A program made the translations under genes and the position numbers. DNA of 64,000 nucleotides, taken from NCBI RefSeq assembly GCF_024652905.1, contig NZ_CP102428.1, positions 12,501 to 76,500 on the forward strand, given 5' to 3'. This stretch comes from Pseudomonas oryzihabitans (lineage in GTDB: Bacteria > Pseudomonadota > Gammaproteobacteria > Pseudomonadales > Pseudomonadaceae). The stretch's first letter is position 1. Each line of letters opens with the position of its first letter. Of the stretch, positions 28,232 through 37,220 are shown one piece after another. A model generated the notes under the pieces. The model saw only the letters and a program-made list of their open reading frames with translations, did no database searches and was not told where the DNA came from.

Positions 28232-29902
28232 ATGAGCAACTGGGCACGACGCCAGGTCTTGGGTTGGCTCGCGGCGGGCGCCACGGTACCGCTGCTGGGC
28301 GGCTGTGCCCAGGGCCTCTCGACTCGCTCGGGGGATGCCGATCTGCAACTGCTCTATGTGGCCGACACCCTGGACGCCCGCGAACCCGGCTGGCCGGTGG
28401 TGCCACGGGTACGCCTCGGCCCGGCCGGGCGCATCGGCGCCCGGCCCTGGCGCACCGGTGCCGATGCCGCGCGTCTGGCCCCGACGCTGGCGCCCCTGCT
28501 GGATGCCGGGCGTGGCGATGGCCAGCGCTACGGTGGCTATGCCGCCCTGGCCTGCCAGCTGACCCAGCTGCGCACCCGCCAGGGCGCGACCCGCAGCCTG
28601 ACCCTGGAAAATGGCCAGTGCTGGAACGGCAGCGGCCTGACCCAGCTCACCCGCGGCGAAGCCGGGGTGGATGGCAGCCAGTTGCTGGGCAGCGAGGTCC
28701 GGGTCAGCAGTGACGAACGCCTGCTCTGGCCCGAGCGCAGCGCCGCCCTCTATCGCCGTTATGGTCGTCCGGTACTGGGCGCCACCCTCACCGAGGAACA
28801 GCGCAGCGCCCTGGGCGTCGCCCCCTTCACCCTGATCGAGCGCGACGGGGTGCGCATCGCCCTGGTCGGCGTGACCGATCCCTATGCCAGCGATCAGCAG
28901 GCGCCCCTGGCCGACTGGTATGCCCGGCTGCGCCCGGTGCTGGCCGAGGCACGGGGCAAGGCCGATCTGCTGGTGGTGCTGGCCGATGTTGGCAGCGGAC
29001 CGGGCCTGTGGCTGGCCGAGCGGTTGGAGGAAGCGGACCTGCTGCTCTGCGCTCGCGGGCAGGATCTCTGGCCGGAGCTGATCCCGGTGATGCGCGGCAG
29101 CGGTCGGCCGCTGCCGGTGTGCCTGCCGGGTTGCCGCGGTGTCGGTATCTTCGAGATCCGCTGCCGGGGTGGTCGCGACGGCTGGCGCCTGGACGCCGTC
29201 TTCCATCCGGTGCAGGCCGAGCGGGTGCTCGACCGGGCCCTGCTGGAAAGCCACCAGCGTCAGTTGGCCGTCGCCCGCGCGCCCCATGCCGGGTGGCTCG
29301 ACCAGCGTCTGGCACGGGCGCCGGTGGACCTCTGGCGCCGTGACCTGCTCGGCGGCAGCTGGGACGCCCTGATCGCCGCGGCCCTGGGCGGTGGCGATGC
29401 GCAGCCGGTGCTCTTGCCGGGGTTGAGATACGACCAGCCGCTGCGCCGGGGCGACTGGATCACCCGCGAGCACCTGATCGCCCTCTGTGGCGGCCACGAG
29501 GCCACGGTGCTGGATCTGCCCACCTCGGCCGACGGCCTGCACACGCTGCTGGAGGAAGCCGCGGACAATCGCTTCGGCGAACCCCTGCTGCTGGACAACA
29601 GCCAGGATCTGCCGCGGCTGACGGGCGTCCAGTGGACCTGCCGCTACGGCGCGCCGCGTGGCCAGCGCATCGGACCGGTGCAGGCGCCCCTGGGCGCCTC
29701 CTTTACCTGTCGTACCTTCGCCCTGGGGCGCGAGCTCGGCGCCGGTGAGGCGCTGTGGCAACGCCTCGAAGCCTTTCTGCGCGCCCGGCCCGCCGACTGG
29801 GGCCTGGCGCCGCTACCCGTGCCACGCCTGGAGTTCGTCGAAGGCCATCCGGGCTGGCATCCGCTGGCCGCCTTACGCCGCCGTCTGGAGTCTCTGGCCT
29901 GA
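28232..29902 (+). CDS. SoxB/5'-nucleotidase-like lipoprotein lacking metal ligands (UxpA-like)
   Basis: A 556-aa exported protein with an N-terminal ARRQVLGWLAAG twin-arginine-like stretch and a lipobox (LLGGC). The body follows the SoxB/5'-nucleotidase layout: QLLYVADTLDA, RYGGYAALACQL, LTLENGQCWNGSGLT, VVLADVG and LLLCARGQDLWPE. At each place where the family has metal ligands (DTH, GGDTW, SHN, GHTHD) the residues differ, so classical catalysis looks lost. It is first in the gsp operon and coupled to gspC (TGATG). P. putida carries a comparable gene next to its phosphatase and xcp genes. It may be a non-catalytic partner of PhoX or of the secretion system. Confidence 0.75.
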   Translation: MSNWARRQVLGWLAAGATVPLLGGCAQGLSTRSGDADLQLLYVADTLDAREPGWPVVPRVRLGPAGRIGARPWRTGADAARLAPTLAPLLDAGRGDGQRYGGYAALACQLTQLRTRQGATRSLTLENGQCWNGSGLTQLTRGEAGVDGSQLLGSEVRVSSDERLLWPERSAALYRRYGRPVLGATLTEEQRSALGVAPFTLIERDGVRIALVGVTDPYASDQQAPLADWYARLRPVLAEARGKADLLVVLADVGSGPGLWLAERLEEADLLLCARGQDLWPELIPVMRGSGRPLPVCLPGCRGVGIFEIRCRGGRDGWRLDAVFHPVQAERVLDRALLESHQRQLAVARAPHAGWLDQRLARAPVDLWRRDLLGGSWDALIAAALGGGDAQPVLLPGLRYDQPLRRGDWITREHLIALCGGHEATVLDLPTSADGLHTLLEEAADNRFGEPLLLDNSQDLPRLTGVQWTCRYGAPRGQRIGPVQAPLGASFTCRTFALGRELGAGEALWQRLEAFLRARPADWGLAPLPVPRLEFVEGHPGWHPLAALRRRLESLA

Positions 29903-30669
29903 TGGCGCGCCTGCTCATCCATCCCCTGGCGTTGCGGCTGCTGACCCTGCTGTGGCTGGGCATCGCCGCCTGGCTGGCGGCGCGGGTGGTCTGCGATCTG
30001 CGCCTGCTGTGGCTGCCGACGCCCGTACCCAGTGTCCAGGTCGAGGTGTCTCGCGCCACCGATCTGCTCGCCGGCCATTGGCGCGCCGCCAGCCAGGCGG
30101 CGCCCAGCACCCTGCCGATCCAGTGGGTCGGGGCGATCAAGGCGGTGCCCATCGACGGCTCCGTAGTGGTCCTGCGCCACGGCGATCGCCAGCGGTCGCT
30201 GGTCCTGGGCGACAGCCTGGCGCCTGGGCTGGTGCTGACCGCCATCGACGCCCAGGGCCTGGTCTTCAGCCGTGCCGGCCGCGAAGAGCGGCTGCCCTGG
30301 CCGGCGCCGCGTAAGCTGGTGGGCCTGGCCGCCAGCGATACGGCCAAGCCGGCCACAGTCAAGGCGCCGTCTACGCCAGCGGCGGAGGAGGGTGACCTCG
30401 CCAGTCTGCTCAGACGCATTCGCGCCACTCCCGTGCGCGAACACGGCGAGTTGACCGGCTACCGCCTGCAACCCGGCGCCGAGCCGGCCTTTTTCAGTGG
30501 CCTCGGACTTGAGCCCGGCGACGTGCTGCGCCGGGTGGACGCCGTCCCCGTGGCCGATACCCGGACGCTGCTGCAACGCCTGCCGCATTGGCGCGCCACC
30601 GGCGCCCTGACCCTGGAACTGGAACGTCAGGGCCGCGCCCTGGCCCTACCCGTGAGACTGTCCCTGTGA
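29902..30669 (+). CDS. gspC: type II secretion protein GspC
   Basis: A 255-aa bitopic inner-membrane protein linking the inner platform to the secretin. It has one N-terminal membrane helix (LRLLTLLWLGIAAWLAARVV), the homology region with WVGAIKAVP and VVLRHGDRQRSLVLGDSL, and a C-terminal PDZ-like domain (SGLGLEPGDVLRRVDAVPVA). The start overlaps the previous stop (TGATG); its own stop overlaps gspD (GTGA). Confidence 0.9.
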   Translation: MARLLIHPLALRLLTLLWLGIAAWLAARVVCDLRLLWLPTPVPSVQVEVSRATDLLAGHWRAASQAAPSTLPIQWVGAIKAVPIDGSVVVLRHGDRQRSLVLGDSLAPGLVLTAIDAQGLVFSRAGREERLPWPAPRKLVGLAASDTAKPATVKAPSTPAAEEGDLASLLRRIRATPVREHGELTGYRLQPGAEPAFFSGLGLEPGDVLRRVDAVPVADTRTLLQRLPHWRATGALTLELERQGRALALPVRLSL

Positions 30670-32675
30670 AGAAACGCAGCTATTGCGGCCTGCTCCTCGC
30701 CTTCTGGCTGCTCGGCGCCCAGGCCGAACAACGCTTCGAGGTCAATTTCGAGAACACCGAGATCGATCTGTTCATCGAAAGCGTGGGGCGCATCACCGGC
30801 ACCAACTTCGTCATCGATCCCCGGGTGCGCGGCACCCTGACGGTACGCAGCGCCCAGCCCCTGGCCGCCGATGACGTCTATGCCCTGGCCCTGGCCCAGC
30901 TGCGCGCCAATGGCTACGCCGCGGTGGAGCTGGACGACGGCAGCGTGAAGATCCTGCCGGACCAGGCTGCGCGCACCGAGCCGCTGCCGGTGGAGGTGGA
31001 CGACGGCGCCCCGGCCAAGCCCGGCGCCGGGGATACCGTGGCGACCCGGGTATTCGCCGTGCGCGGCGGCAATCTCGAACAGCTGCTGGGCATCGTCCGC
31101 CCGCTGATGGACGCCCGGGTCGGAGTGGCCACGCCCTATCCGGCCAGCAACCTGCTGGTGGTGACCGACTGGCGCAGCAACCTCAGCCGCATCGGCCAGC
31201 TGCTGACGCGGCTGGATCGCGGGCGCGACGAACCGGTGGAGATGATCAGCCTGCGCCATGCCCAGGCGCGTGACACCGCGCCGCTGGTGGAGCGCCTGCT
31301 GGCCAGCCGCGGCCAGGCCGGTGGCGGCGTCCAGGTGCTGGCCGACGCCCGCAGCAATGCTCTCATGGTGCGTGGCGACGAAAGCATGCGGCGTCAGGTA
31401 CGCCGGCTGGTGGCCGAACTGGACGTCTCTCGCGATGCCGCCAGCGACACCGAGGTGGTCTATCTGCACCATGCCAAGGCCGGCGAGGTGGTCAAGGTAC
31501 TGCGCGGCCTGAGCGGCGAGGTCACCCAGGAGGCGCGGGTGGAGATCCCTGTGGCCGCCCCTGTCGGTAATACCACCCCTGTTGAAAGAGGTGGAGAGGG
31601 GGAAGCTCCTCTGCCCAAGGGCAGCAGCGGGGCGTTGGCGCCGGGAGCGCCCGGTATTCGCCTGGAAGCGGACATGGGCACCAATTCCATCGTGCTGATC
31701 GGCCCGCCGCGGGAGCTGGCCGGCTACAAACGCATCATCAGCCAGCTGGATATCCGCCGCGCCCAGGTGGTGGTGGAAGCCATCATCGCCGAGATCACCG
31801 ACACCAAGGCCAACCAGCTGGGCGTCCAGTGGCTGTTCCTCGACCGCAACGGCAACCTGCCGGCGGGCGGCGTCAACTTCACCAACGGCACGCCCATCAA
31901 TGGCATCGCCGCCGCCGCGGCCAACCAGGACACCAGTGCCCTGGGCAGTCTGCTGTCGGGCATGCAAGGCATCTCCGCCGGGGTCGGGCGCATCGGCGGC
32001 AGCGGATTGAATTTCGTCACCCTGCTGCAGGCCATGCGCAGCGAGAGCGGTTTCAACCTGCTGTCGACACCGACCCTGCTGACCCTGGACAACGCCGAAG
32101 CCTCCATCATGGTCGGCCAGGAGGTGCCTTTCGTCACGGGTTCGGTCACCAGCAACAACGCCAATCCCTACCAGACCATCGAGCGCCGCGAGGTGGGGGT
32201 CAAGCTCCGTCTCAAGCCGCAGATCAACGAGGGCGACACGGTGCGCATGGAGATCGTCCAGGAGGTCTCGTCGCTGGCCGACAACGTCCGTGCCAGCGAC
32301 GTGGTCACCAACAAGCGCGAGATCAAGACCACGGTGATGGTGGAGGACAATGGCCTCATCGTCCTCGGCGGCCTGATCAGCAACGAGGGTAGCGACAGCG
32401 ACCAGCGGGTGCCGCTGCTGGGCGACGTGCCGGTGCTGGGCAATCTCTTCAAGTCGCGTACCCGCTCCAGCACCAAGCAGAATCTGGTGGTGTTCATTCG
32501 CCCGCGCATCCTGCGCGATCCGGCGCTGGTGCAGCAGATCAGCGAGGACAAGTACCGCGGCATGCGCGCCGCCGCCCCGGCCGCGGCCTTGCCGGCCACG
32601 CCACCGGGCACGCGCGGTGCGCCCACCCTGCAGAGTCTCTATCCCTCGGCGCGGGCGCGCCTGGACGGCCTCTGA
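30666..32675 (+). CDS. gspD: type II secretion outer-membrane secretin GspD
   Basis: A 669-aa secretin forming the outer-membrane channel. The signal peptide (CGLLLAFWLLGAQA) is followed by N0 (FEVNFENTEIDLFIESVGRI) and N1-N3 domains, a Pro/Gly-rich insert near residues 310-325, and the secretin domain. Landmarks are VVVEAIIAEI, VPFVTGSVTSNNANPYQTIE, VGVKLRLKPQIN and LGDVPVLGNLFKSRT. GTG at 30666 (GTGA overlap with gspC) puts the signal peptide at the N-terminus. No lipobox is seen. Confidence 0.96.
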   Translation: MKKRSYCGLLLAFWLLGAQAEQRFEVNFENTEIDLFIESVGRITGTNFVIDPRVRGTLTVRSAQPLAADDVYALALAQLRANGYAAVELDDGSVKILPDQAARTEPLPVEVDDGAPAKPGAGDTVATRVFAVRGGNLEQLLGIVRPLMDARVGVATPYPASNLLVVTDWRSNLSRIGQLLTRLDRGRDEPVEMISLRHAQARDTAPLVERLLASRGQAGGGVQVLADARSNALMVRGDESMRRQVRRLVAELDVSRDAASDTEVVYLHHAKAGEVVKVLRGLSGEVTQEARVEIPVAAPVGNTTPVERGGEGEAPLPKGSSGALAPGAPGIRLEADMGTNSIVLIGPPRELAGYKRIISQLDIRRAQVVVEAIIAEITDTKANQLGVQWLFLDRNGNLPAGGVNFTNGTPINGIAAAAANQDTSALGSLLSGMQGISAGVGRIGGSGLNFVTLLQAMRSESGFNLLSTPTLLTLDNAEASIMVGQEVPFVTGSVTSNNANPYQTIERREVGVKLRLKPQINEGDTVRMEIVQEVSSLADNVRASDVVTNKREIKTTVMVEDNGLIVLGGLISNEGSDSDQRVPLLGDVPVLGNLFKSRTRSSTKQNLVVFIRPRILRDPALVQQISEDKYRGMRAAAPAAALPATPPGTRGAPTLQSLYPSARARLDGL

Positions 32676-34132
32676 TGACGCCGACGCTGCCCTATCGTCT
32701 GGCGCGCCAGGCCGGCATCGCCCTGGCCGCCGCACCCGAGGGCTATCGGCTGCTGTGCCGCACGGATGCGGACCTGGCGCTGCTGCAGGAGGTGCAGCGC
32801 CGCCACGGACCGCCGCAGGGCTGCGAATGGCTCGCCCGCGAGGTCTTCGAACAGCGCCTGGGGCCGCTCTACGAAGCCGGCCAGGCCAGCACCGAGGCCT
32901 TGGTGGAAGGCCTCGGCAAGACCGTCGACCTGGCCGGGCTGATGGAGGAGCTGCCACGAGTAGAGGACCTGCTCGACAGCGCTGGCGAGGCGCCGGTGAT
33001 CCGCCTGATCAACGCCTTGTTCGCCGAGGCCCTGCGCCTGGATGCCTCCGACCTGCACGTGGAAACCTTCGAGCAGGCGCTGGTGGTGCGGGTACGGGTG
33101 GACGGGGTGCTGCGCGAGCTGCTGCGCCCGCCGCGGGCCTTGTCGGCCATGCTGGTGTCGCGGATCAAGGTCATGGCGCGGCTGGACATCGCCGAGAAGC
33201 GCCAGCCCCAGGACGGCCGCATCACCCTGAGGGCCAGCGGGCGCGACGTCGACATCCGCGTCTCGACCCTGCCCGGCGTGCATGGCGAGCGGGTGGTCAT
33301 GCGCATCCTCGACAAGCAGGCCAGCCTGCTGGAGCTCTCACGCCTCGGCCTGCCGCCGGCCATTGATGCCGGCCTGCGCGGCGCCCTGGCGCAGCCCAAC
33401 GGCATCCTGCTGGTCACAGGCCCCACCGGGTCGGGCAAGACCACCACCCTCTATGCCAGCCTGGGGCTGCTCAACGAAGGCAGCCGCAGCATCCTCACCG
33501 TGGAAGATCCGGTGGAATACGCCTTGCCCGGCATCGGCCAGACGCCGGTCAACCCCCGTGCCGGCCTGACCTTCGCCAGCGGCCTGAGGGCCATCCTGCG
33601 CCAGGATCCGGACGTCATCATGATCGGCGAGATCCGCGACGTGGAGACCGCCGGCATCGCCGTGCAGGCCAGTCTCACCGGCCACCTGGTGCTCTCCACC
33701 CTGCATACCAACAGCGCCCTGGGCGCTATCACCCGGCTGCGCGACATGGGCGTGGAGCCCTTCTTGCTGGCGTCGAGCCTCAAGGGCGTGCTGGCCCAAC
33801 GGCTGGTACGACGGTTGTGCAGCTGCGCGGCCTGGCGTCCACTGCGGGCGGCCGAACAGACGCTGCTGCCAGGGCTGGCCGGACTCGAACGGCTGCGTGA
33901 GCCCCAGGGTTGCCCAAGCTGCAATGGCAGTGGCTATCGCGGTCGCCTGGGTCTCTACGAATTCGTCGCTCTGGACGCCGAACTGGCCGAGCTCATCTAT
34001 CGCGGTGCCGGGGAGGGCGAGATGACGCGGCTGCTGGAGGGCCGCCGCGCCAGCCTGGCCGAGAGCGCCCTGGAGCGCCTGGCGGCAGGCGAGACCAGCC
34101 TGGCGGAGGTGCTGCGTGCGGTGCACCAGTAA
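32675..34132 (+). CDS. gspE: type II secretion ATPase GspE
   Basis: A 485-aa cytoplasmic AAA+ motor. It has an N1E/N2E domain, then Walker A GPTGSGKTTT, the Asp box, Walker B IMIGEIRDVETA and the His box LVLSTLHTN. The zinc region is LCSCAAW...CPSC; the first pair is C-x-C, where the family usually has C-x-x-C. The start overlaps the gspD stop by one base. It binds GspL at the membrane. Confidence 0.95.
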   Translation: MTPTLPYRLARQAGIALAAAPEGYRLLCRTDADLALLQEVQRRHGPPQGCEWLAREVFEQRLGPLYEAGQASTEALVEGLGKTVDLAGLMEELPRVEDLLDSAGEAPVIRLINALFAEALRLDASDLHVETFEQALVVRVRVDGVLRELLRPPRALSAMLVSRIKVMARLDIAEKRQPQDGRITLRASGRDVDIRVSTLPGVHGERVVMRILDKQASLLELSRLGLPPAIDAGLRGALAQPNGILLVTGPTGSGKTTTLYASLGLLNEGSRSILTVEDPVEYALPGIGQTPVNPRAGLTFASGLRAILRQDPDVIMIGEIRDVETAGIAVQASLTGHLVLSTLHTNSALGAITRLRDMGVEPFLLASSLKGVLAQRLVRRLCSCAAWRPLRAAEQTLLPGLAGLERLREPQGCPSCNGSGYRGRLGLYEFVALDAELAELIYRGAGEGEMTRLLEGRRASLAESALERLAAGETSLAEVLRAVHQ

Positions 34133-34156
34133 CGCCCTCAGCGGAGCGCTACGCTG

Positions 34157-35362
34157 ATGCCGGCCTACCGCTACCTGGCGCTGGACGGCGATGGGCGTCG
34201 CCAGCGCGATGTCATCCAGGCCGAGAGCGAGCGCCATGCCCGCCAGTTGCTGCGCGAGCGCGGCCTCTTTCCCCGCGAGGTGCAGGCGACCGGTCCGGCA
34301 CGGGGGACCCGCAACCGTGCCGGGCGGCTGGATGCCAACAGCCGCACCGATTTCACCCGCCAGCTGGCGACCCTGGTGGGCGCCGCCATTCCCCTGGCCG
34401 AGGCCCTGCAGATGCTGGAGCGTCAGAGTCGCCAGGCGGCGCTCAAGGCGCTGCTGCTGGATCTGCTGGGCCAGGTGCGCGAGGGCTATACCCTGGCCGA
34501 CAGCCTGGGGCGCCATCCGGGCACCTTCGATCCGCTGTACCTGACCCTGGTGGCCGCTGGCGAACGGGCCGGGCGCCTGGGCCCGGTGCTGGAACGCCTG
34601 GCCGACTATCTCGAACGGGTGCAGCGCCAGCGCCACAAGGCGCGCACCGCCCTCATCTATCCGCTGGCGCTGGCCCTGGTGTCGGTCGCCGTGGTGGCGG
34701 GGCTGATGACCTTCGTGGTGCCCAAGCTCACCGAGCAATTCATCCACAGCGGCCTGCAACTGCCCTGGATCACCCGCGCCCTGGTGGCCGTCAGCGACGG
34801 CCTGCTGGTCTTCGGGCCCTGGTTGCTGGGCCTGGTACTGCTGGTCGGCTTAGGTCTGCAGCGCCTGTTGCGCCAGGTCGAGTGGCGGCGTCGCTGGCAC
34901 CGGCAGCTGCTGCGCCTGCCGCGCCTGGGCGAGTTGCTGCGCACCCTCGACAGCGCCCGCCTGACCCGCAGCCTGGCGATTCTGGTCGGCAGCGGCATCC
35001 CGGTGCTCGAAGGCCTGCAGGTCAGTCGCGCCACCCTGGGCAACCAGGTGCTGCGCGATGCCCTGGAAGCCGCCATCGAGCAGGTCACCGCCGGCACCGG
35101 CCTTGGCCGGGCGCTGGATCGCAGCGGCGTCTTTCCCCCCTTGCTGGTGAACATGGTCGCCAGCGGCGAGGCCAGCGGCACCCTGGACGCCATGCTGGAA
35201 CGGGTCGCCGATGCCCAGGAGCGCGACTTCAACCAGCAGGTGGACCTGGCCCTGGCGCTGTTCGAGCCGGTGCTGATCCTCGTGCTCGGTGGGGTGGTGC
35301 TGGCCATCGTGCTCGCCATCCTGCTGCCCATCATGCAGCTCAACCAGGCGCTCAACCTCTGA
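34157..35362 (+). CDS. gspF: type II secretion inner-membrane protein GspF
   Basis: A 401-aa polytopic platform protein with two repeated GspF domains, each followed by membrane helices. Landmarks are TDFTRQLATLVGAAIPLAEAL, LVAAGERAGRLGPVLERLADYLE and the C-terminal ALFEPVLILVLGGVVLAIVL. It lies 24 bases after gspE. Confidence 0.95.
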   Translation: MPAYRYLALDGDGRRQRDVIQAESERHARQLLRERGLFPREVQATGPARGTRNRAGRLDANSRTDFTRQLATLVGAAIPLAEALQMLERQSRQAALKALLLDLLGQVREGYTLADSLGRHPGTFDPLYLTLVAAGERAGRLGPVLERLADYLERVQRQRHKARTALIYPLALALVSVAVVAGLMTFVVPKLTEQFIHSGLQLPWITRALVAVSDGLLVFGPWLLGLVLLVGLGLQRLLRQVEWRRRWHRQLLRLPRLGELLRTLDSARLTRSLAILVGSGIPVLEGLQVSRATLGNQVLRDALEAAIEQVTAGTGLGRALDRSGVFPPLLVNMVASGEASGTLDAMLERVADAQERDFNQQVDLALALFEPVLILVLGGVVLAIVLAILLPIMQLNQALNL

Positions 35363-35385
35363 TGCACCCCAAGGAGACTTTCGTG

Positions 35386-35826
35386 ATGCCTTCCCATGTC
35401 GTACCCGCCCGCCAGGCCGGTTTCACCCTCATCGAGATCATGGTGGTGATCTTCATCATCGGCCTGTTGGTGGCCATCGTCGCGCCCAATGTGCTGGACA
35501 ACCAGGACAAGGCCATGCAGCAGAAGGCCCGCGCCGATCTCGCCAGCCTGGAGCAGGCGCTGGACATGTACCGCCTGGACAACCTGCGCTATCCCACCGC
35601 CGAGCAGGGCCTCGCCGCCCTGGTGAGCAAGCCGACCCAGGCCCCCGAGCCGCGCAACTATCGCGCCGACGGCTATATCCGCCGCCTGCCGGAGGACCCC
35701 TGGGGCGCCGCCTATCGCTATCGCATCCCCGGCGAACATGGACGGGTGGATCTCTACAGCCTCGGCGCCGACGGCCGCGAAGGCGGCGAGGGCAGCGATG
35801 CCGACATCGGCAACTGGACCCTCTGA
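35386..35826 (+). CDS. gspG: type II secretion major pseudopilin GspG
   Basis: A 146-aa pseudopilin that polymerises into the pseudopilus. The basic leader is followed by the prepilin motif GFTLIEIMVVIFIIGLLVA, cleaved before Phe. The YPTAEQGLAALV segment, the DPWGAAYRYRIPG loop and the calcium-binding end (DLYSLGADGREGGEG) are typical. ATG at 35386 has AAGGAG 9 bases upstream, whereas the in-frame ATG at 35362 has no such site. Confidence 0.95.
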   Translation: MPSHVVPARQAGFTLIEIMVVIFIIGLLVAIVAPNVLDNQDKAMQQKARADLASLEQALDMYRLDNLRYPTAEQGLAALVSKPTQAPEPRNYRADGYIRRLPEDPWGAAYRYRIPGEHGRVDLYSLGADGREGGEGSDADIGNWTL

Positions 35827-35832
35827 GCTGCC

Positions 35833-36291
35833 ATGCCGGGGCGCCAGGGCGGTTTCACCCTGCTGGAGCTGATGGTCGTGCTCTTGATCGTCGGGCTGCT
35901 GACCACCGTGGGCGTGGCGCGCCTGGGCGGCGGCAGTCCGGCCGGGCAGTGGCGGCTGGAAAGCCTCGCGGGCGACTTCCAGCTGGCGCGGGACACCGCC
36001 CGTCACAGCGGGCGCATCCTCGGCTGGCAGGCCGACGCCACCGGCTTTCGCTATCTGCAGCTGGTGACCGATGCCCAGGGCCCGCGCTGGCAACCCCTGG
36101 CCAGCGCCGATCTACCCGACGGGCGCTGGCCCAGCGGTTTGCAATTGGCCGAGCCGGTGAGTGCGCAGCCGCGGCTGGTCTGGTGGCCGAACGGCGATAC
36201 CCAAGGCCAGCGCCTGGCCTTCGCCGAAGAAGAGCGGCAATGGCTGCTGGTGGTCGATGCGCGGGGGCGTGCCGCGGTGGAGCGTCCATGA
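35833..36291 (+). CDS. gspH: type II secretion minor pseudopilin GspH
   Basis: A 152-aa minor pseudopilin with leader MPGRQGG followed by FTLLELMVVLLIVGLLTTV and the beta-rich C-terminal domain (LAGDFQLARDTARHSGRILG). It lies 6 bases after gspG. Its stop overlaps the gspI ATG. Confidence 0.9.
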   Translation: MPGRQGGFTLLELMVVLLIVGLLTTVGVARLGGGSPAGQWRLESLAGDFQLARDTARHSGRILGWQADATGFRYLQLVTDAQGPRWQPLASADLPDGRWPSGLQLAEPVSAQPRLVWWPNGDTQGQRLAFAEEERQWLLVVDARGRAAVERP

Positions 36292-36632
36292 ACCAGCGTG
36301 GTTTCACCCTGCTGGAGGTGCTGGTGGCCCTGGCCATCGTCGCCTTCATGGCGGTGGGCGTCAGCCAGGTGATCGGCCAGCGGCTGGACATCGCCGGCGT
36401 CGCCCAGGCCCGCGAACGGGCCCAGCTCTGCGCCCGCGAACTCCAGGCCCGCTGGCAGGTGGAAGGCCTGACCGCCAGTCAGGGCGAACTGAGCCAGGGC
36501 GGCGAGCGCTGCTACTGGCGGCTGGAGGGCGCGGGCGGGCCCCTGGGCGGGCAACGCCTGGCGCTCTATGCCGATGCCGCCCTCGGTCGGGCCCTGGGCG
36601 ACTGGCCGATCCATGCCGGAGCCCAACCATGA
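36288..36632 (+). CDS. gspI: type II secretion minor pseudopilin GspI
   Basis: A 114-aa minor pseudopilin. MNQRGFTLLEVLVALAIVAF is the prepilin signal, and a short domain follows with CARELQARWQVE and CYWRLEGAG. Both ends overlap neighbours by 4 bases. It is expected to form the tip complex with GspJ and GspK. Confidence 0.92.
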   Translation: MNQRGFTLLEVLVALAIVAFMAVGVSQVIGQRLDIAGVAQARERAQLCARELQARWQVEGLTASQGELSQGGERCYWRLEGAGGPLGGQRLALYADAALGRALGDWPIHAGAQP

Positions 36633-37216
36633 GGGGCCAGGCGGGCATGACCCTGATCGAGGTCCTGCTGGCCATCGCCCTCACGGCGCTGCTCGCCGTG
36701 CTGCTGGGTGGGCTGGTCAATCTCTGGCTCGACGCCCGCGGCCGCCTGGCTGCGCGGGAGTCGACCGATGCGCGGGTACTGGACCTCTGCGGCCTGCTGG
36801 ATCGCCGCCTGGGTGGCCTGGTCCTGCGCCCGCTGCAGGAGCACCGTCTGCCGCTGCACAACGCCCTGCTGGACTGGCGCCCGGACGAGCACCGGCTGGA
36901 CTGGATCGCCCTGGACGCCCTGCCGCTGAGTGCGGGACAGGGCGCCGGTCGCCTGCGCCGCCAGCGCCTGGAATGGGATGCCGACCAGGAGCGGCTGCGA
37001 CTGTGGCGCAGCGCCGATTTGGATGCGGTGGAGGCCCCGGTCTGGCAACCGGTGCTCGACCAACCGGGCATCGAGCGCCTGCAACTGGAATTCCACGGCG
37101 GCGGGCGCTGGCTCGCCTATCCGCCCCAGGCCGAACCCGCCAATGGGGTACGGCTGACCTTTACCGTGCAGGGTGCCGGCTATGTCTGCACCTTCGCCCT
37201 GCCTCAGACAGGTTGA
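36629..37216 (+). CDS. gspJ: type II secretion minor pseudopilin GspJ
   Basis: A 195-aa minor pseudopilin with prepilin sequence GMTLIEVLLAIALTALLAVL and a larger beta domain (RQRLEWDADQERLRLWRS). It partners GspI and GspK at the pseudopilus tip. It starts inside the gspI stop (ATGA). Confidence 0.92.
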   Translation: MRGQAGMTLIEVLLAIALTALLAVLLGGLVNLWLDARGRLAARESTDARVLDLCGLLDRRLGGLVLRPLQEHRLPLHNALLDWRPDEHRLDWIALDALPLSAGQGAGRLRRQRLEWDADQERLRLWRSADLDAVEAPVWQPVLDQPGIERLQLEFHGGGRWLAYPPQAEPANGVRLTFTVQGAGYVCTFALPQTG

Positions 37217-37220
37217 CCCC

